Assembly: GCA_964607025.1 (NCBI GenBank)
Contig: CAZSIL010000006.1
Coordinates: forward strand, 1 to 64,000
Length of the DNA stretch: 64,000 bases
Direction of reading: 5' to 3'
Source: SIG565 sp964607025
Lineage (GTDB): Bacteria; Bacillota; Clostridia; Oscillospirales; Acutalibacteraceae
Shown here: in pieces, positions 8,559 through 16,582 of the stretch
Position numbering within the stretch: the stretch's first letter is position 1
How the letters are laid out: each line of letters opens with the position of its first letter
Position numbers and translations under genes: made by a program
The notes under the pieces: model-generated
The model's database searches: none
Seen by the model: the letters and a program-made list of their open reading frames with translations, nothing else
Told to the model about the DNA's origin: nothing

Positions 8559-9781
8559 ATCTGCTCACCGTCCTTTACGTCTTCCTTTATCATTTTGGCG
8601 GCGCCTATTTTAGCGCCTTTTCCAATTTTAAGATTATCACCGATAACGGTAATGCCCCAACTTTCAGCGTCCCTCAGCGCTTCGGGACTCTCACCTATTT
8701 CAGCATCTTCGCCGATTACGGCATTTTCGGCAATTATGGCATAGCGCACTTTAGCGCCTTTCTTGATAACTGCGCCGGGTAAAACGAGTGAATACTCAAC
8801 CGATGCGCCCTCCTCAACAGTTACGTTTTCAAAAAGCACCGAAAAATCAAGTTTACCCTCAACAAAACATCCGTCTGTAACAAGGGAATTTTCAACCTTT
8901 GCCGTATTAGATATATACTGCGGCGGTAAGCATTGTGTGCGGGAATATATTTTCCACTTTCTATCGGCTAAATTTAGGTCGATTTTGGGATTGAGCAGGT
9001 CAAGATTTGCATCCCATAGCGACTCTACCGTACCAACATCCTTCCAATAATCGTCAAAGCGATAAACCATAAGTTTTTCGCCGCCATTTAACATAGCAGG
9101 GATTACGTCTTTACCAAAGTCGTTCGAAGAATTAGGATTATTTTCATCCGCAGTTAAGTATTCGCGCAGTTTTTCCCACTTGAATACGTAAATACCCATC
9201 GAAGCGAGTGTACTTTTGGGATTCTTCGGCTTTTCTTCAAATTCATAAATTTTACCATCATCAGTCGCGTTCATAATACCGAAACGACTTGCTTCTTCTT
9301 TTGTTACGTTAAGTACGGCGATGGTAGCATCGGAATCGGTAGCTCTGTGTTGCTCTATCATTTTGGAGTAATCCATTTTATAGATATGGTCACCTGATAA
9401 TATCAGCACATATTCGGGATTGTAGCGCTCGATGAAATTCATATTCTGATAAATTGCATTAGCCGTACCCTTATACCAGTCACCACCGCGGCTTTTCTGA
9501 TACGGCGGCAAAACGTGTACACCGCGGCCCAGTCGGTCAAGGTCCCATGGTTTTCCCGAGCCAATATAATCGTTGAGTTCAAGCGGTTGATACTGCGTTA
9601 GAACTCCAACGGTATCAATGCCCGAATTTATGCAGTTGGATAGCGGAAAATCAATAATTCGGTATTTCCCGCCGTATGGAACTGCGGGTTTTGCAATCTT
9701 TTGGGTTAGTACGCCAAGGCGGCTGCCCTGACCACCCGCCAAGAGCATTGCTACACATTCTACTTTTTTCAAGGCTTCCAT
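8555..9781 (-). CDS. glgC: Glucose-1-phosphate adenylyltransferase GlgC
   Basis: Makes ADP-glucose from ATP and glucose 1-phosphate, the committed step of glycogen synthesis. The 408 residues contain the nucleotide loop AMLLAGGQGSRLGVLT, the YRIIDFPLSN segment, LILSGDHIYKMDY and a C-terminal beta-helix domain. The ATG at 9781 directly abuts AAGGAG with no spacing, whereas TTG at codon 4 (9770-9772) sits nine bases from it and gives the more typical N-terminus MKKVECVAMLLAGG; the true start may be that TTG. Catalytic partner of GlgD just downstream. Confidence 0.94.
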   Translation of the reverse strand: MEALKKVECVAMLLAGGQGSRLGVLTQKIAKPAVPYGGKYRIIDFPLSNCINSGIDTVGVLTQYQPLELNDYIGSGKPWDLDRLGRGVHVLPPYQKSRGGDWYKGTANAIYQNMNFIERYNPEYVLILSGDHIYKMDYSKMIEQHRATDSDATIAVLNVTKEEASRFGIMNATDDGKIYEFEEKPKNPKSTLASMGIYVFKWEKLREYLTADENNPNSSNDFGKDVIPAMLNGGEKLMVYRFDDYWKDVGTVESLWDANLDLLNPKIDLNLADRKWKIYSRTQCLPPQYISNTAKVENSLVTDGCFVEGKLDFSVLFENVTVEEGASVEYSLVLPGAVIKKGAKVRYAIIAENAVIGEDAEIGESPEALRDAESWGITVIGDNLKIGKGAKIGAAKMIKEDVKDGEQI

Positions 9782-9802
9782 CTCCTTAATTTAACACAAA
9801 CT

Positions 9803-11665
9803 CTATTTTTTGTGTTTTGTTTTTTTATAATAGGTTACGCTTGTGGGGGGTATATCTAAACAAACGGAATTTTCATATCCATTTATTGCGGTTTTAGTTG
9901 ACCTGACCGACGGCATTTTCTCGGGTGTTTTGCCTGCGAAAATTTCCCAATCGGTCGAAAAAACGGGTTTGTATCTGCCCGATAGATTTACACCGATGCG
10001 ATAGTTTTTGCGTTCTACGGGGGTGAAATTGCAAACCGCAATAATTTCTTCACCCTTTTTATTTTTTCGGCTAAAAGCGATTACCGAGTTTTTATCATCT
10101 TCGTGGGTAATCCACTTAAAACCCTCCCAAGAAAAATCTATTTCCCAAAACTCAGAGTGGGATAAATAAAAGTGATTAATGGCTTTCACAAACTCTTTAA
10201 AAGTTTTATGATACGGATAATCAAGCAAATTCCACTGTAATGATTCCTTCTCGTTCCACTCATCAAACTGCGCAAATTCCTGCCCCATAAACATAAGTTT
10301 TTTGCCGGGGTGAGCCATCATAAATCCGAAAAACGTTTTAAGTTCAGCGAATTTTTGCTCATATTCTCCCCACATTTTGCCTATCATAGAGCGTTTTAAG
10401 TGCACCACCTCGTCGTGAGATATGGGAAGTATAAAGTTTTCTGAAAAAGCATACATAAACGAAAAGGTTATGCAGTTATGATTATATCTTCTGAAATACG
10501 GGTCCATCTCCATATATCGCAGCATATCGTTCATCCAGCCCATATTCCATTTAAAGTTAAATCCAAGCCCACCGTCTATTCTGGGTTTTGTCACGTTCGG
10601 CCAGGCAGTAGATTCTTCGGCTATCATAAAAACAGAACCATCGGTATCGTTTACCGCTTCGTTTACGCGGCGCAGCAGTTCTATGGCTTCTAAATTTTCT
10701 TTTCCGCCAAGTCCGTTAGGCAACCACTCGCCATCAGGTCTGTTATAGTCAAGATAAAGCATCGAAGCCACCGCGTCAACACGTATGCCGTCAATATGGT
10801 ATTCGCGTATCCAATAAACAGCGCTGGACATTAAAAAACTCATAACTTCAACTTTTCCGTAGTCGAAAACGGCGGTGCCCCACTCTTTGTGTTCGCCTTT
10901 TCTTGTATCTTCATATTCATAACAGGCGGTTCCGTCAAAACGGTAGAGTCCGCACTCATCCTTCGGAAAATGGGCGGGTACCCAATCAAGTATCACACCG
11001 ATACCATTATTATGCAAAATATTAACAAACTGCATAAAATCATGTGGTGTGCCAAAACGAGACGTCGGTGCGAAATAACCGGTGCACTGATATCCCCAAG
11101 AACCGTCAAACGGATGCTCGGTGATAGGCATAATCTCTACAAAATTGTAGCCCATATCGGTAACGTAATCTGCCAAACGCTCGGCTATATCGGCATAATT
11201 TAAGTATTGTTCGCCGTTTTTTTGCCAAGAGCCCAAATGAACTTCATATATATTCATCGGTGTATTATACATATCCCGCAACTTACGTCCCGCAATATAT
11301 TCTTCATCCTGCCAACAAAATCCCGATATATCATAAATCTTAGAGCTGTTTGCAGGTGCCGTTTCAAAATGGTGTGCATACGGGTCACTCTTCAAAACGG
11401 TTCTGCCCTGCTTTTCGGTTATGGCATATTTATAATTGTCAAATTGTTTTACACCCGCGATTTCGCATTCCCAAATACCGTCGGTTATCTTATGCATTGG
11501 ATTATTCTGTGCGTTCCAGCCGTTAAAATCACCTACAACACAAACTCGCTCGGCATTCGGCGCCCAAACTCTGAAAACGGCGATATCTTTACAAAGAAAA
11601 GAACCCAAAAATTTATATGCATTAGAACAAAGCTCGGTATGAAAGCTTTTTAAACTGTCCTTCAT
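9803..11665 (-). CDS. glgB: 1,4-alpha-glucan branching enzyme GlgB
   Basis: GH13 enzyme that introduces alpha-1,6 branches into glycogen. 620 residues: an N-terminal CBM48 domain (FRVWAPNAERVCVVGDFNGW), then the GH13 barrel with GVILDWVPAHFPKD, DGIRVDAVASMLY (nucleophile Asp), MIAEEST (acid/base Glu) and LPISHDEVVH, then a C-terminal beta domain. I choose the ATG at 11663-11665, ten bases after GAGGG; an in-frame ATG eight codons upstream lacks a ribosome site. First gene of the glycogen operon. Confidence 0.94.
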   Translation of the reverse strand: MKDSLKSFHTELCSNAYKFLGSFLCKDIAVFRVWAPNAERVCVVGDFNGWNAQNNPMHKITDGIWECEIAGVKQFDNYKYAITEKQGRTVLKSDPYAHHFETAPANSSKIYDISGFCWQDEEYIAGRKLRDMYNTPMNIYEVHLGSWQKNGEQYLNYADIAERLADYVTDMGYNFVEIMPITEHPFDGSWGYQCTGYFAPTSRFGTPHDFMQFVNILHNNGIGVILDWVPAHFPKDECGLYRFDGTACYEYEDTRKGEHKEWGTAVFDYGKVEVMSFLMSSAVYWIREYHIDGIRVDAVASMLYLDYNRPDGEWLPNGLGGKENLEAIELLRRVNEAVNDTDGSVFMIAEESTAWPNVTKPRIDGGLGFNFKWNMGWMNDMLRYMEMDPYFRRYNHNCITFSFMYAFSENFILPISHDEVVHLKRSMIGKMWGEYEQKFAELKTFFGFMMAHPGKKLMFMGQEFAQFDEWNEKESLQWNLLDYPYHKTFKEFVKAINHFYLSHSEFWEIDFSWEGFKWITHEDDKNSVIAFSRKNKKGEEIIAVCNFTPVERKNYRIGVNLSGRYKPVFSTDWEIFAGKTPEKMPSVRSTKTAINGYENSVCLDIPPTSVTYYKKTKHKK

Positions 11666-11697
11666 TAAATAGAAACCCTCATTTTGCAAACAACACT

Positions 11698-11724
11698 TTT
11701 ATATATATTATTGTACCACGTCAA
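11698..11724 (-). promoter_or_regulatory. Possible promoter of the glg operon
   Basis: On the minus strand TTGACG (11719-11724) is followed by a TATA-rich stretch with TATAAA at 11698-11703. The 15-base spacing is short and another -10 in the same stretch may be used, so the exact site is uncertain. Confidence 0.4.
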
Positions 11725-11836
11725 ATATCTTTTTTCAATATAATTTTTGTAAAAAATAAAACACTGCAACAATATTTAGTGTTCAAATTTTGTGCAATAT
11801 TCACAAAAATCGACAGGGTTTTACAAATAGATACGA

Positions 11837-11864
11837 AAAGGGCACCGAATTTTCGGTACCCTTT
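11837..11864. terminator. Terminator after the flippase gene
   Basis: AAAGGGCACCGAA and TTCGGTACCCTTT form a stem with one mismatch, located between the end of the flippase gene (11869) and the glg promoter region. A moderate T run follows. Confidence 0.7.
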
Positions 11865-11868
11865 GTAT

Positions 11869-13263
11869 TTAATCCTTTTTTAGAATTTTTTTAATTAGCT
11901 GAGTTAACATTTTAAAATTAATAACTACCGTCACTGTAAGGCAAAGTATTTGAAGTGGCAACCAGAAGGGTAGTTCGAGTATCATAATAACGGTTTGAAT
12001 AAGCATAATAAATGAATTTATTAAAACTCGATATGAAGAAAGGTTTATATCCTTATCGTTCCTTTTAATATCTATCGCCCGTGCGAGATAAACCACAAAG
12101 TAACTGATACACGTAGCAACCGCTGCGCCCTGCACACCCATGAAATGTATCAAAATTCCGTTAAGTATAATATTGATTACCGCACCCGCAACAGTTGTTG
12201 TAAGCGTTGCAACATTTTTCTTCTGAGCCAAATAAATATTGCCCATAAACACAACAAAGCAAGAATAAACCGTTGCAAAAATAAGGGTTGGAATATACTG
12301 CCATGATTCGTAATAACTTTCCGCCAAAAGTAGTTTGGTAACAAGTTTAGCGGTTAGTATCAATACCGAACCCACAACGAAAATTGCGCCTTGGAAAGAC
12401 CGAAAAATATCGGAATAGAACTCGTTTCTCGATTTACTCTTATTCTCACTCACCGCCGAGATTTGCCACGCATCAAGGAATATTGCCGACACAAGAGTTA
12501 AAATAGTGGGGATTTTATAGGAGGCAGCGTAAAGCCCGTTTGCCGAATTACCTATCATATATTTAACAAAATAGCGGTCAGAGACGTTTACAACCCACCA
12601 AAGAAGTGACGTCGGCATAAGCGGCAGCGAAAAACGAATCATTTGTTTTGTAACCGCGAAATTTAGTTTCCTGAACGATATATTTTTGTACGCCTTGCTT
12701 CCTAAAATTAGGAATAGCACCGAGCAAAAATCAGCAATAATTATCGCCAACATATAGCCGACAATTCCCATTTTAAGCGGAATTAAGAAGATTATTGTTA
12801 AAGCGCAGGTCATAAATGTGGAGAAAATGCCATCAGCCGCATACAGTTTTGCTCTGTTATCGCTTCGCACAAAGAAACTGCAAACGTGGCGAAGCGCCGA
12901 CATAAGTATGTGCGCATAAAAAAGCACAATATAGCGTTTAAGGTCTTCCACCAACATAATAAGCGGCGCGGCAAGTAGCAGAACGCCAAAACCGATACCA
13001 ACCGATACAAGCCCCGTTGTTAAAACGTCATGTTGTTTGTAGTCGTCATCAAGCCCAAAGCGGATAACGGCGTTTGTAATGCCGAGCATTGCGATGGGGA
13101 GCAGTAAGCTCGCGCTGTTTATTATAATGTCCAATAAACCGAACTCATCGGTTTGCATTGCTCGGCTGTAAAAGAATACCATTATAAAGGACAGTATCTT
13201 TGAGCCGAAGGTTCCTATGGCAAAAATTGCGGTGTTTTTTGCCAAGTTTTTATACTTGTTCAA
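11869..13263 (-). CDS. Polysaccharide flippase-like membrane protein (MOP superfamily)
   Basis: 464-residue polytopic protein with about 12-14 hydrophobic segments and the MVFFYSRAMQTDEFGLLDI N-terminal region typical of Wzx/oligosaccharide flippase and MATE-like MOP exporters. Such proteins move lipid-linked sugars across the membrane; the substrate here cannot be told. The start is a TTG (13261-13263) nine bases after GAGGT; no ATG is available nearby. It follows the small exporter-like gene by 13 bases, so the two share a transcript. Confidence 0.85.
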   Translation of the reverse strand: MNKYKNLAKNTAIFAIGTFGSKILSFIMVFFYSRAMQTDEFGLLDIIINSASLLLPIAMLGITNAVIRFGLDDDYKQHDVLTTGLVSVGIGFGVLLLAAPLIMLVEDLKRYIVLFYAHILMSALRHVCSFFVRSDNRAKLYAADGIFSTFMTCALTIIFLIPLKMGIVGYMLAIIIADFCSVLFLILGSKAYKNISFRKLNFAVTKQMIRFSLPLMPTSLLWWVVNVSDRYFVKYMIGNSANGLYAASYKIPTILTLVSAIFLDAWQISAVSENKSKSRNEFYSDIFRSFQGAIFVVGSVLILTAKLVTKLLLAESYYESWQYIPTLIFATVYSCFVVFMGNIYLAQKKNVATLTTTVAGAVINIILNGILIHFMGVQGAAVATCISYFVVYLARAIDIKRNDKDINLSSYRVLINSFIMLIQTVIMILELPFWLPLQILCLTVTVVINFKMLTQLIKKILKKD

Positions 13264-13276
13264 ATTTTTTTACCTC

Positions 13277-13777
13277 TTATAAAAACAGAGTTGCAAAAAT
13301 GCTTGGAAATGCATAGAAAATAATGCTCATAATGGCGGCGGCTATCAGCACACCGCAAATAATGGCTACAATGGCTTTTTTAAATTTAATGCCGAGCAGT
13401 GCGGCGAGTAACGCGCCCGTCCAGGCACCTGTACCGGGCAAAGGAATACCAACAAATATCATAAGCCCCCAAAACTCGCCTTTTTCTAATTTATCACGTT
13501 TTGCAAGGGTTTTATTTTCGAGTTTTTCTACAATAGGATTGAAAAGCTTTGTTGTTTTCATCCAGTTGAATATTGGAATAATTAAAAGTAAAATAAATGG
13601 AATAGGCAAAAGATTCCCCACAATACAAAGAAGCAGAGCGGGTAAAAAATCAAGCCCCATAACCGCTGCTATCGGAATACCGCCGCGCAGTTCCACTATC
13701 GGCAACATTGATACCAAAAATGCAATTATTTCGCGTGGCAACGGCAAATTCTGAAACCAACTAACTATAGCATCCAT
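13277..13777 (-). CDS. COG2426-type small integral membrane protein
   Basis: 166-residue protein with about four hydrophobic segments. It carries the family's LPIVELRGGIPIAAVMGLDF segment near residue 30 and GIPLPGTGAWTGALLAALLG near 115, two half-matching re-entrant-like motifs that resemble DedA proteins. The family is annotated as putative small multidrug export protein, but the substrate is not established. The ATG at 13775-13777 follows GGGG; an open frame seven codons longer has no ribosome site. Confidence 0.85.
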   Translation of the reverse strand: MDAIVSWFQNLPLPREIIAFLVSMLPIVELRGGIPIAAVMGLDFLPALLLCIVGNLLPIPFILLLIIPIFNWMKTTKLFNPIVEKLENKTLAKRDKLEKGEFWGLMIFVGIPLPGTGAWTGALLAALLGIKFKKAIVAIICGVLIAAAIMSIIFYAFPSIFATLFL

Positions 13778-13799
13778 AAAAAAACCCCTTAAAAACATT

Positions 13800-13818
13800 T
13801 TATACTATAAGAGTATAA
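13800..13818. promoter_or_regulatory. 7-bp inverted repeat upstream of the COG2426 gene
   Basis: TTATACT (13800-13806) and AGTATAA (13812-13818) are separated by five bases, about 23 bases before the gene start, and include a TATA-like -10 on the minus strand. It may be an operator over the promoter or only symmetric AT-rich promoter DNA. Confidence 0.35.
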
Positions 13819-13849
13819 CATAAATGGAAATTTAATTCAATAATATTTA

Positions 13850-13911
13850 GGATTTAGGATTTGGGATTTAGGGATTAGAAAAACGGGCAGAAGAATCTGC
13901 CCGTTTTTGTT
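13850..13911 (+). repeat. Left arm of a 62-bp inverted repeat bounding the XRE island
   Basis: Three GGATTTRGG-type repeats ending in GGGATTAGA are followed by a terminator hairpin (AAACGGGCAGA 13881-13891, loop AGAA, TCTGCCCGTTT 13896-13906, T run). The whole block recurs in reverse orientation at 14727-14789 with about 85 percent identity. Its inner edge reaches into the stop codon of the first XRE gene (13910-13912). Confidence 0.85.
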
Positions 13912-14152
13912 ATTTAATTTCTTGTTCTAAATTATCAAAATCAGGTGTAGAGAAAAATTCCCCTAAAGTTATGTCCAAACCATCGCAAAATTTCTTGATT
14001 GTAATTATTGATATATCACGCCTTTTTGCATCCATCATACTGTATGCCGTAGACGGAGTAACACCCGAAATATTTGCGAGTTCATTGATTTTTATGTTTC
14101 TTTCTTTGCAAAGTTCCTTGAATCGTTTAGCAACAATATCTTTTACATTCAT
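13910..14152 (-). CDS. XRE-family helix-turn-helix regulator
   Basis: 80-residue DNA-binding protein made of a single Cro/CI-type HTH (about residues 5-62): FKELCKERNIKINELANISG, then VTPSTAYSMMDAKRRDISI as turn and recognition helix, followed by a short acidic tail. I start it at the ATG 14150-14152 (MNVKDIVAKRF); a longer open frame would overlap the second XRE gene. Its ribosome site is weak. It lies inside the inverted-repeat-bounded island and is probably co-transcribed with the second regulator. Confidence 0.85.
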   Translation of the reverse strand: MNVKDIVAKRFKELCKERNIKINELANISGVTPSTAYSMMDAKRRDISIITIKKFCDGLDITLGEFFSTPDFDNLEQEIK

Positions 14153-14171
14153 TATTTTTACCACAAAAATA

Positions 14172-14402
14172 TTATTTTGCGTTTTTGTATGGTACAAATT
14201 CCAACAAATCTTCAATTTTGCAATTTAATGCACTGCAAATTCTTGAAAGCACATCTGTATCAAGTCTTTTTATATTGTTTTTGCAATAATTATTTATTTG
14301 AGTCCTTTGCATTTCGGCTTTGTGGCTTAATTTATTTTTACTAATACCCTTTTGTTTTATAAGTTCATCTAATTTAATTATGATTTTTCCATACTGTTCC
14401 AT
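14172..14402 (-). CDS. Second XRE-family helix-turn-helix regulator
   Basis: 76-residue single-domain HTH of Cro/CI type; KGISKNKLSHKAEMQRTQINNY holds the HTH and VLSRICSALNCKIEDLLEFV is the family's typical closing helix. The ATG at 14400-14402 is preceded at about nine bases by GGGG; a TTG five codons upstream is a possible alternative. It is divergent from the small protein at 14517 across a 114-base gap with candidate operators, so one or both regulators may control that gene and themselves. Confidence 0.85.
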   Translation of the reverse strand: MEQYGKIIIKLDELIKQKGISKNKLSHKAEMQRTQINNYCKNNIKRLDTDVLSRICSALNCKIEDLLEFVPYKNAK

Positions 14403-14423
14403 ATTATCAAACCCCAAAAATTA

Positions 14424-14499
14424 TTGACAAGTATAGTTTACACAAGTTACAATATAAATATAAGTTGTAAGAAATCTTGTGCAACTTCTTACACAATGA
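14424..14499 (+). promoter_or_regulatory. Promoter and palindromic operator of the XRE island
   Basis: TTGACA (14424-14429) and TACAAT (14448-14453) with an 18-base spacer point toward the small gene on the plus strand. Downstream, GTTGTAAGAA and TTCTTACACAA form an imperfect inverted repeat between about 14464 and 14496, just ahead of the gene. This is a likely binding site for an XRE repressor of the island. Confidence 0.5.
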
Positions 14500-14516
14500 A
14501 TAAGTGGGGTGATGAA

Positions 14517-14714
14517 ATGCAGATAAAAGAATTAACCAAAGAAGAAAAAATGACCATAGCGGCGGCTTTGCAGATATTAGAGTTTTTAACGCAAGGCGCA
14601 GATAAAGGTGGCAGGGAAATTTGGGCGATTAGGCGACTGATAGACAGCGGTGTTTCGAAACCCGAAATTAAAGAAATATGTATGTCTTTGCTTGCAAGAC
14701 TTATAAAGCAATAA
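14517..14714 (+). CDS. Small protein of the XRE island, function unknown
   Basis: 65-residue soluble, largely helical protein beginning MQIKELTKEEKMTIAAALQI. The ATG at 14517 has GTGGGG seven bases upstream, which makes it preferable to upstream in-frame starts. No signal peptide, membrane helix or recognised domain. Its divergent arrangement with two XRE regulators recalls a repressor-controlled accessory gene, as in small mobile or antitoxin-like modules, but there is no sequence evidence that it is a toxin. Confidence 0.7.
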   Translation: MQIKELTKEEKMTIAAALQILEFLTQGADKGGREIWAIRRLIDSGVSKPEIKEICMSLLARLIKQ

Positions 14715-14726
14715 AATTTGGCACAG

Positions 14727-14789
14727 AACAAAAAACGGACAGAAAATTCTGTCCGTTTCTCTAATCCCTAAATCCTGTATCCTAAATCC
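14727..14789 (-). repeat. Right arm of the 62-bp inverted repeat bounding the XRE island
   Basis: Reverse-oriented copy of the block at 13850-13911: a terminator hairpin (AAACGGACAGAA and TTCTGTCCGTTT, 14733-14756) followed by GGATTTAGG-type repeats. Its outer end touches the stop codon of aspS (14789-14791). Confidence 0.85.
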
Positions 14790-16564
14790 TATTCTATAAT
14801 AGCGATGGATAGGTCTTTGAGTTGTGCCTCATCTACGCTTCCGGGCGCACCCGACATAAGCTCAGCCGAGGTCGATACCTTCGGAAATGCGATAACGTCG
14901 CGCAAATTATCGGCACCGCACATAAGCATAACAATGCGGTCAAGACCGATACCCATACCGCCGTGAGGTGGTGCGCCAAATCGGTAAGCATCGGTTAAAA
15001 ATCCGAATTTTAAAGCAGCTTCTTCATCCGACAGTCCCAACGCCTTAAACATCTTCTTTTGCAGTTCAGGGTCGGAAATACGTATGGAGCCGGAAGATAG
15101 TTCAACGCCGTTGAGTACCAAGTCATATGCCTTTGCAAATACCTTTTCTGGCGCGGTATCAAGATACTGCAAACACTCATCCAGAGGAGACGTGAAGGGA
15201 TGGTGCATAGCATCCCACTTGCCTGTTTCTTCGTTATATTCAAAGAACGGAAATTCGGTAATCCAAAGGAAATTGAACTTATCGGGAATAATACCCAATC
15301 GTTTTGCAACGGTAAGGCGCAAGGCGCCGAGTACCGATAATACCGTCTTTTTGCGGTCGGCAACTATCAGCACAACGTCGCCCTTTTCGGCACCCGTAGC
15401 GCTTATAATCTCAGCCATTTCTTGTTCTGTCATAAATTTAGCAAAAGAGCAGTTAGGGGTATCTTCTACCCAACGGATAAAGGCAAGTCCACGAGCGCCA
15501 ATACCCTTTGCTTCTTCTGTTAATTTATCGATTTCTTTTCGTGTGTATACGTCCGCGGCAGCTTTAGCCGTAATAGCTCTTACTGTACCGCCGTTTTTTA
15601 CAGTATCTGCAAACACACCGAAACCGCAATTTTCCACAATAGCCGATATATCCTTAATTTTCATATCAAAGCGTGTATCGGGCTTGTCCGAGCCGTAATT
15701 TTCCATGGCTTCAGTATAGGTAAGACGGGGAAGTGGCGTCGGGATATCCACATCCAGCACTTCTTTAAATAAGCGCTTTACAAACCCCTCGATAATTTCG
15801 TATACGTCCTCCGGCTCAACAAACGACATTTCAAGGTCAATTTGTGTAAACTCGGGCTGGCGGTCGGCGCGTAAATCTTCATCGCGGTAGCAACGAGCAA
15901 GTTGCATATAGCGGTCAATTCCCGATAGCATAAGCAACTGCTTATAAAGCTGTGGCGACTGCGGAAGTGCAAAGAAACTACCGGGGTATACGCGTGACGG
16001 CACCAAATAGTCGCGTGCGCCTTCGGGTGTAGATTTAATAAGCGTCGGCGTTTCGATTTCGATAAAGCCGTTTTCATCAAAATAATCTCTTGTCACCTTT
16101 GTGATTTTGTGGCGTAGCATTATGTTATTTTGCAAATTAGAGCGGCGCAAATCAAGATAACGGTATTTAAGGCGTATATCTTCCTTTGTGTCGGTGTCGG
16201 GTAAAATTTCAAACGGCGGAGTCTCACTTTTACCCAAAATTTTAAGGGTGGTAACTTCAATTTCAATATCCCCCGTCGGTATATCGCGGTTTATCGAAGA
16301 ACGAGCGCGAACAGTACCCTTTGCCATCAGGACAAACTCACTGCGAACGGCAAATGCCTTTTCAAAAATTTCCCTTTCTGTTGTATCGTCAAAAGCCAAC
16401 TGCACAATACCTGTGCGGTCGCGCAAATCAATAAATATCAGCGCACCTAGGTCACGCTGACGCTGTACCCAACCTGCAACGATAACTTCTTTGCCGATAT
16501 CATCGGCTCTTAAAGTACCGCAATAGTGCGTACGTTTCATACCGTCCATACGGTCAAGTTTCAT
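14789..16564 (-). CDS. aspS: Aspartyl-tRNA synthetase
   Basis: Class IIb synthetase charging tRNA-Asp. The 591 residues match the bacterial type: N-terminal OB anticodon-binding domain (GWVQRQRDLGALIFIDLRDRTG), catalytic core with motif 2 around CYRDEDLRADRQPEFTQID, an inserted GAD domain (about residues 290-410) and motif 3 GLDRIVMLMCGADNLRDVIAFPK. AAGGATG lies about 11 bases before ATG 16564. It follows hisS by 18 bases, the common Firmicute hisS-aspS operon. Whether it is discriminating or also charges tRNA-Asn cannot be told by eye. Confidence 0.96.
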   Translation of the reverse strand: MKLDRMDGMKRTHYCGTLRADDIGKEVIVAGWVQRQRDLGALIFIDLRDRTGIVQLAFDDTTEREIFEKAFAVRSEFVLMAKGTVRARSSINRDIPTGDIEIEVTTLKILGKSETPPFEILPDTDTKEDIRLKYRYLDLRRSNLQNNIMLRHKITKVTRDYFDENGFIEIETPTLIKSTPEGARDYLVPSRVYPGSFFALPQSPQLYKQLLMLSGIDRYMQLARCYRDEDLRADRQPEFTQIDLEMSFVEPEDVYEIIEGFVKRLFKEVLDVDIPTPLPRLTYTEAMENYGSDKPDTRFDMKIKDISAIVENCGFGVFADTVKNGGTVRAITAKAAADVYTRKEIDKLTEEAKGIGARGLAFIRWVEDTPNCSFAKFMTEQEMAEIISATGAEKGDVVLIVADRKKTVLSVLGALRLTVAKRLGIIPDKFNFLWITEFPFFEYNEETGKWDAMHHPFTSPLDECLQYLDTAPEKVFAKAYDLVLNGVELSSGSIRISDPELQKKMFKALGLSDEEAALKFGFLTDAYRFGAPPHGGMGIGLDRIVMLMCGADNLRDVIAFPKVSTSAELMSGAPGSVDEAQLKDLSIAIIE

Positions 16565-16582
16565 TATAATAACATCCTTTCA

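Noticed and set aside
13910..14714. Toxin-antitoxin system
   Set aside because: Two XRE proteins could be antitoxins, but the small partner shows no toxin fold or motif and is divergent, not co-directional.
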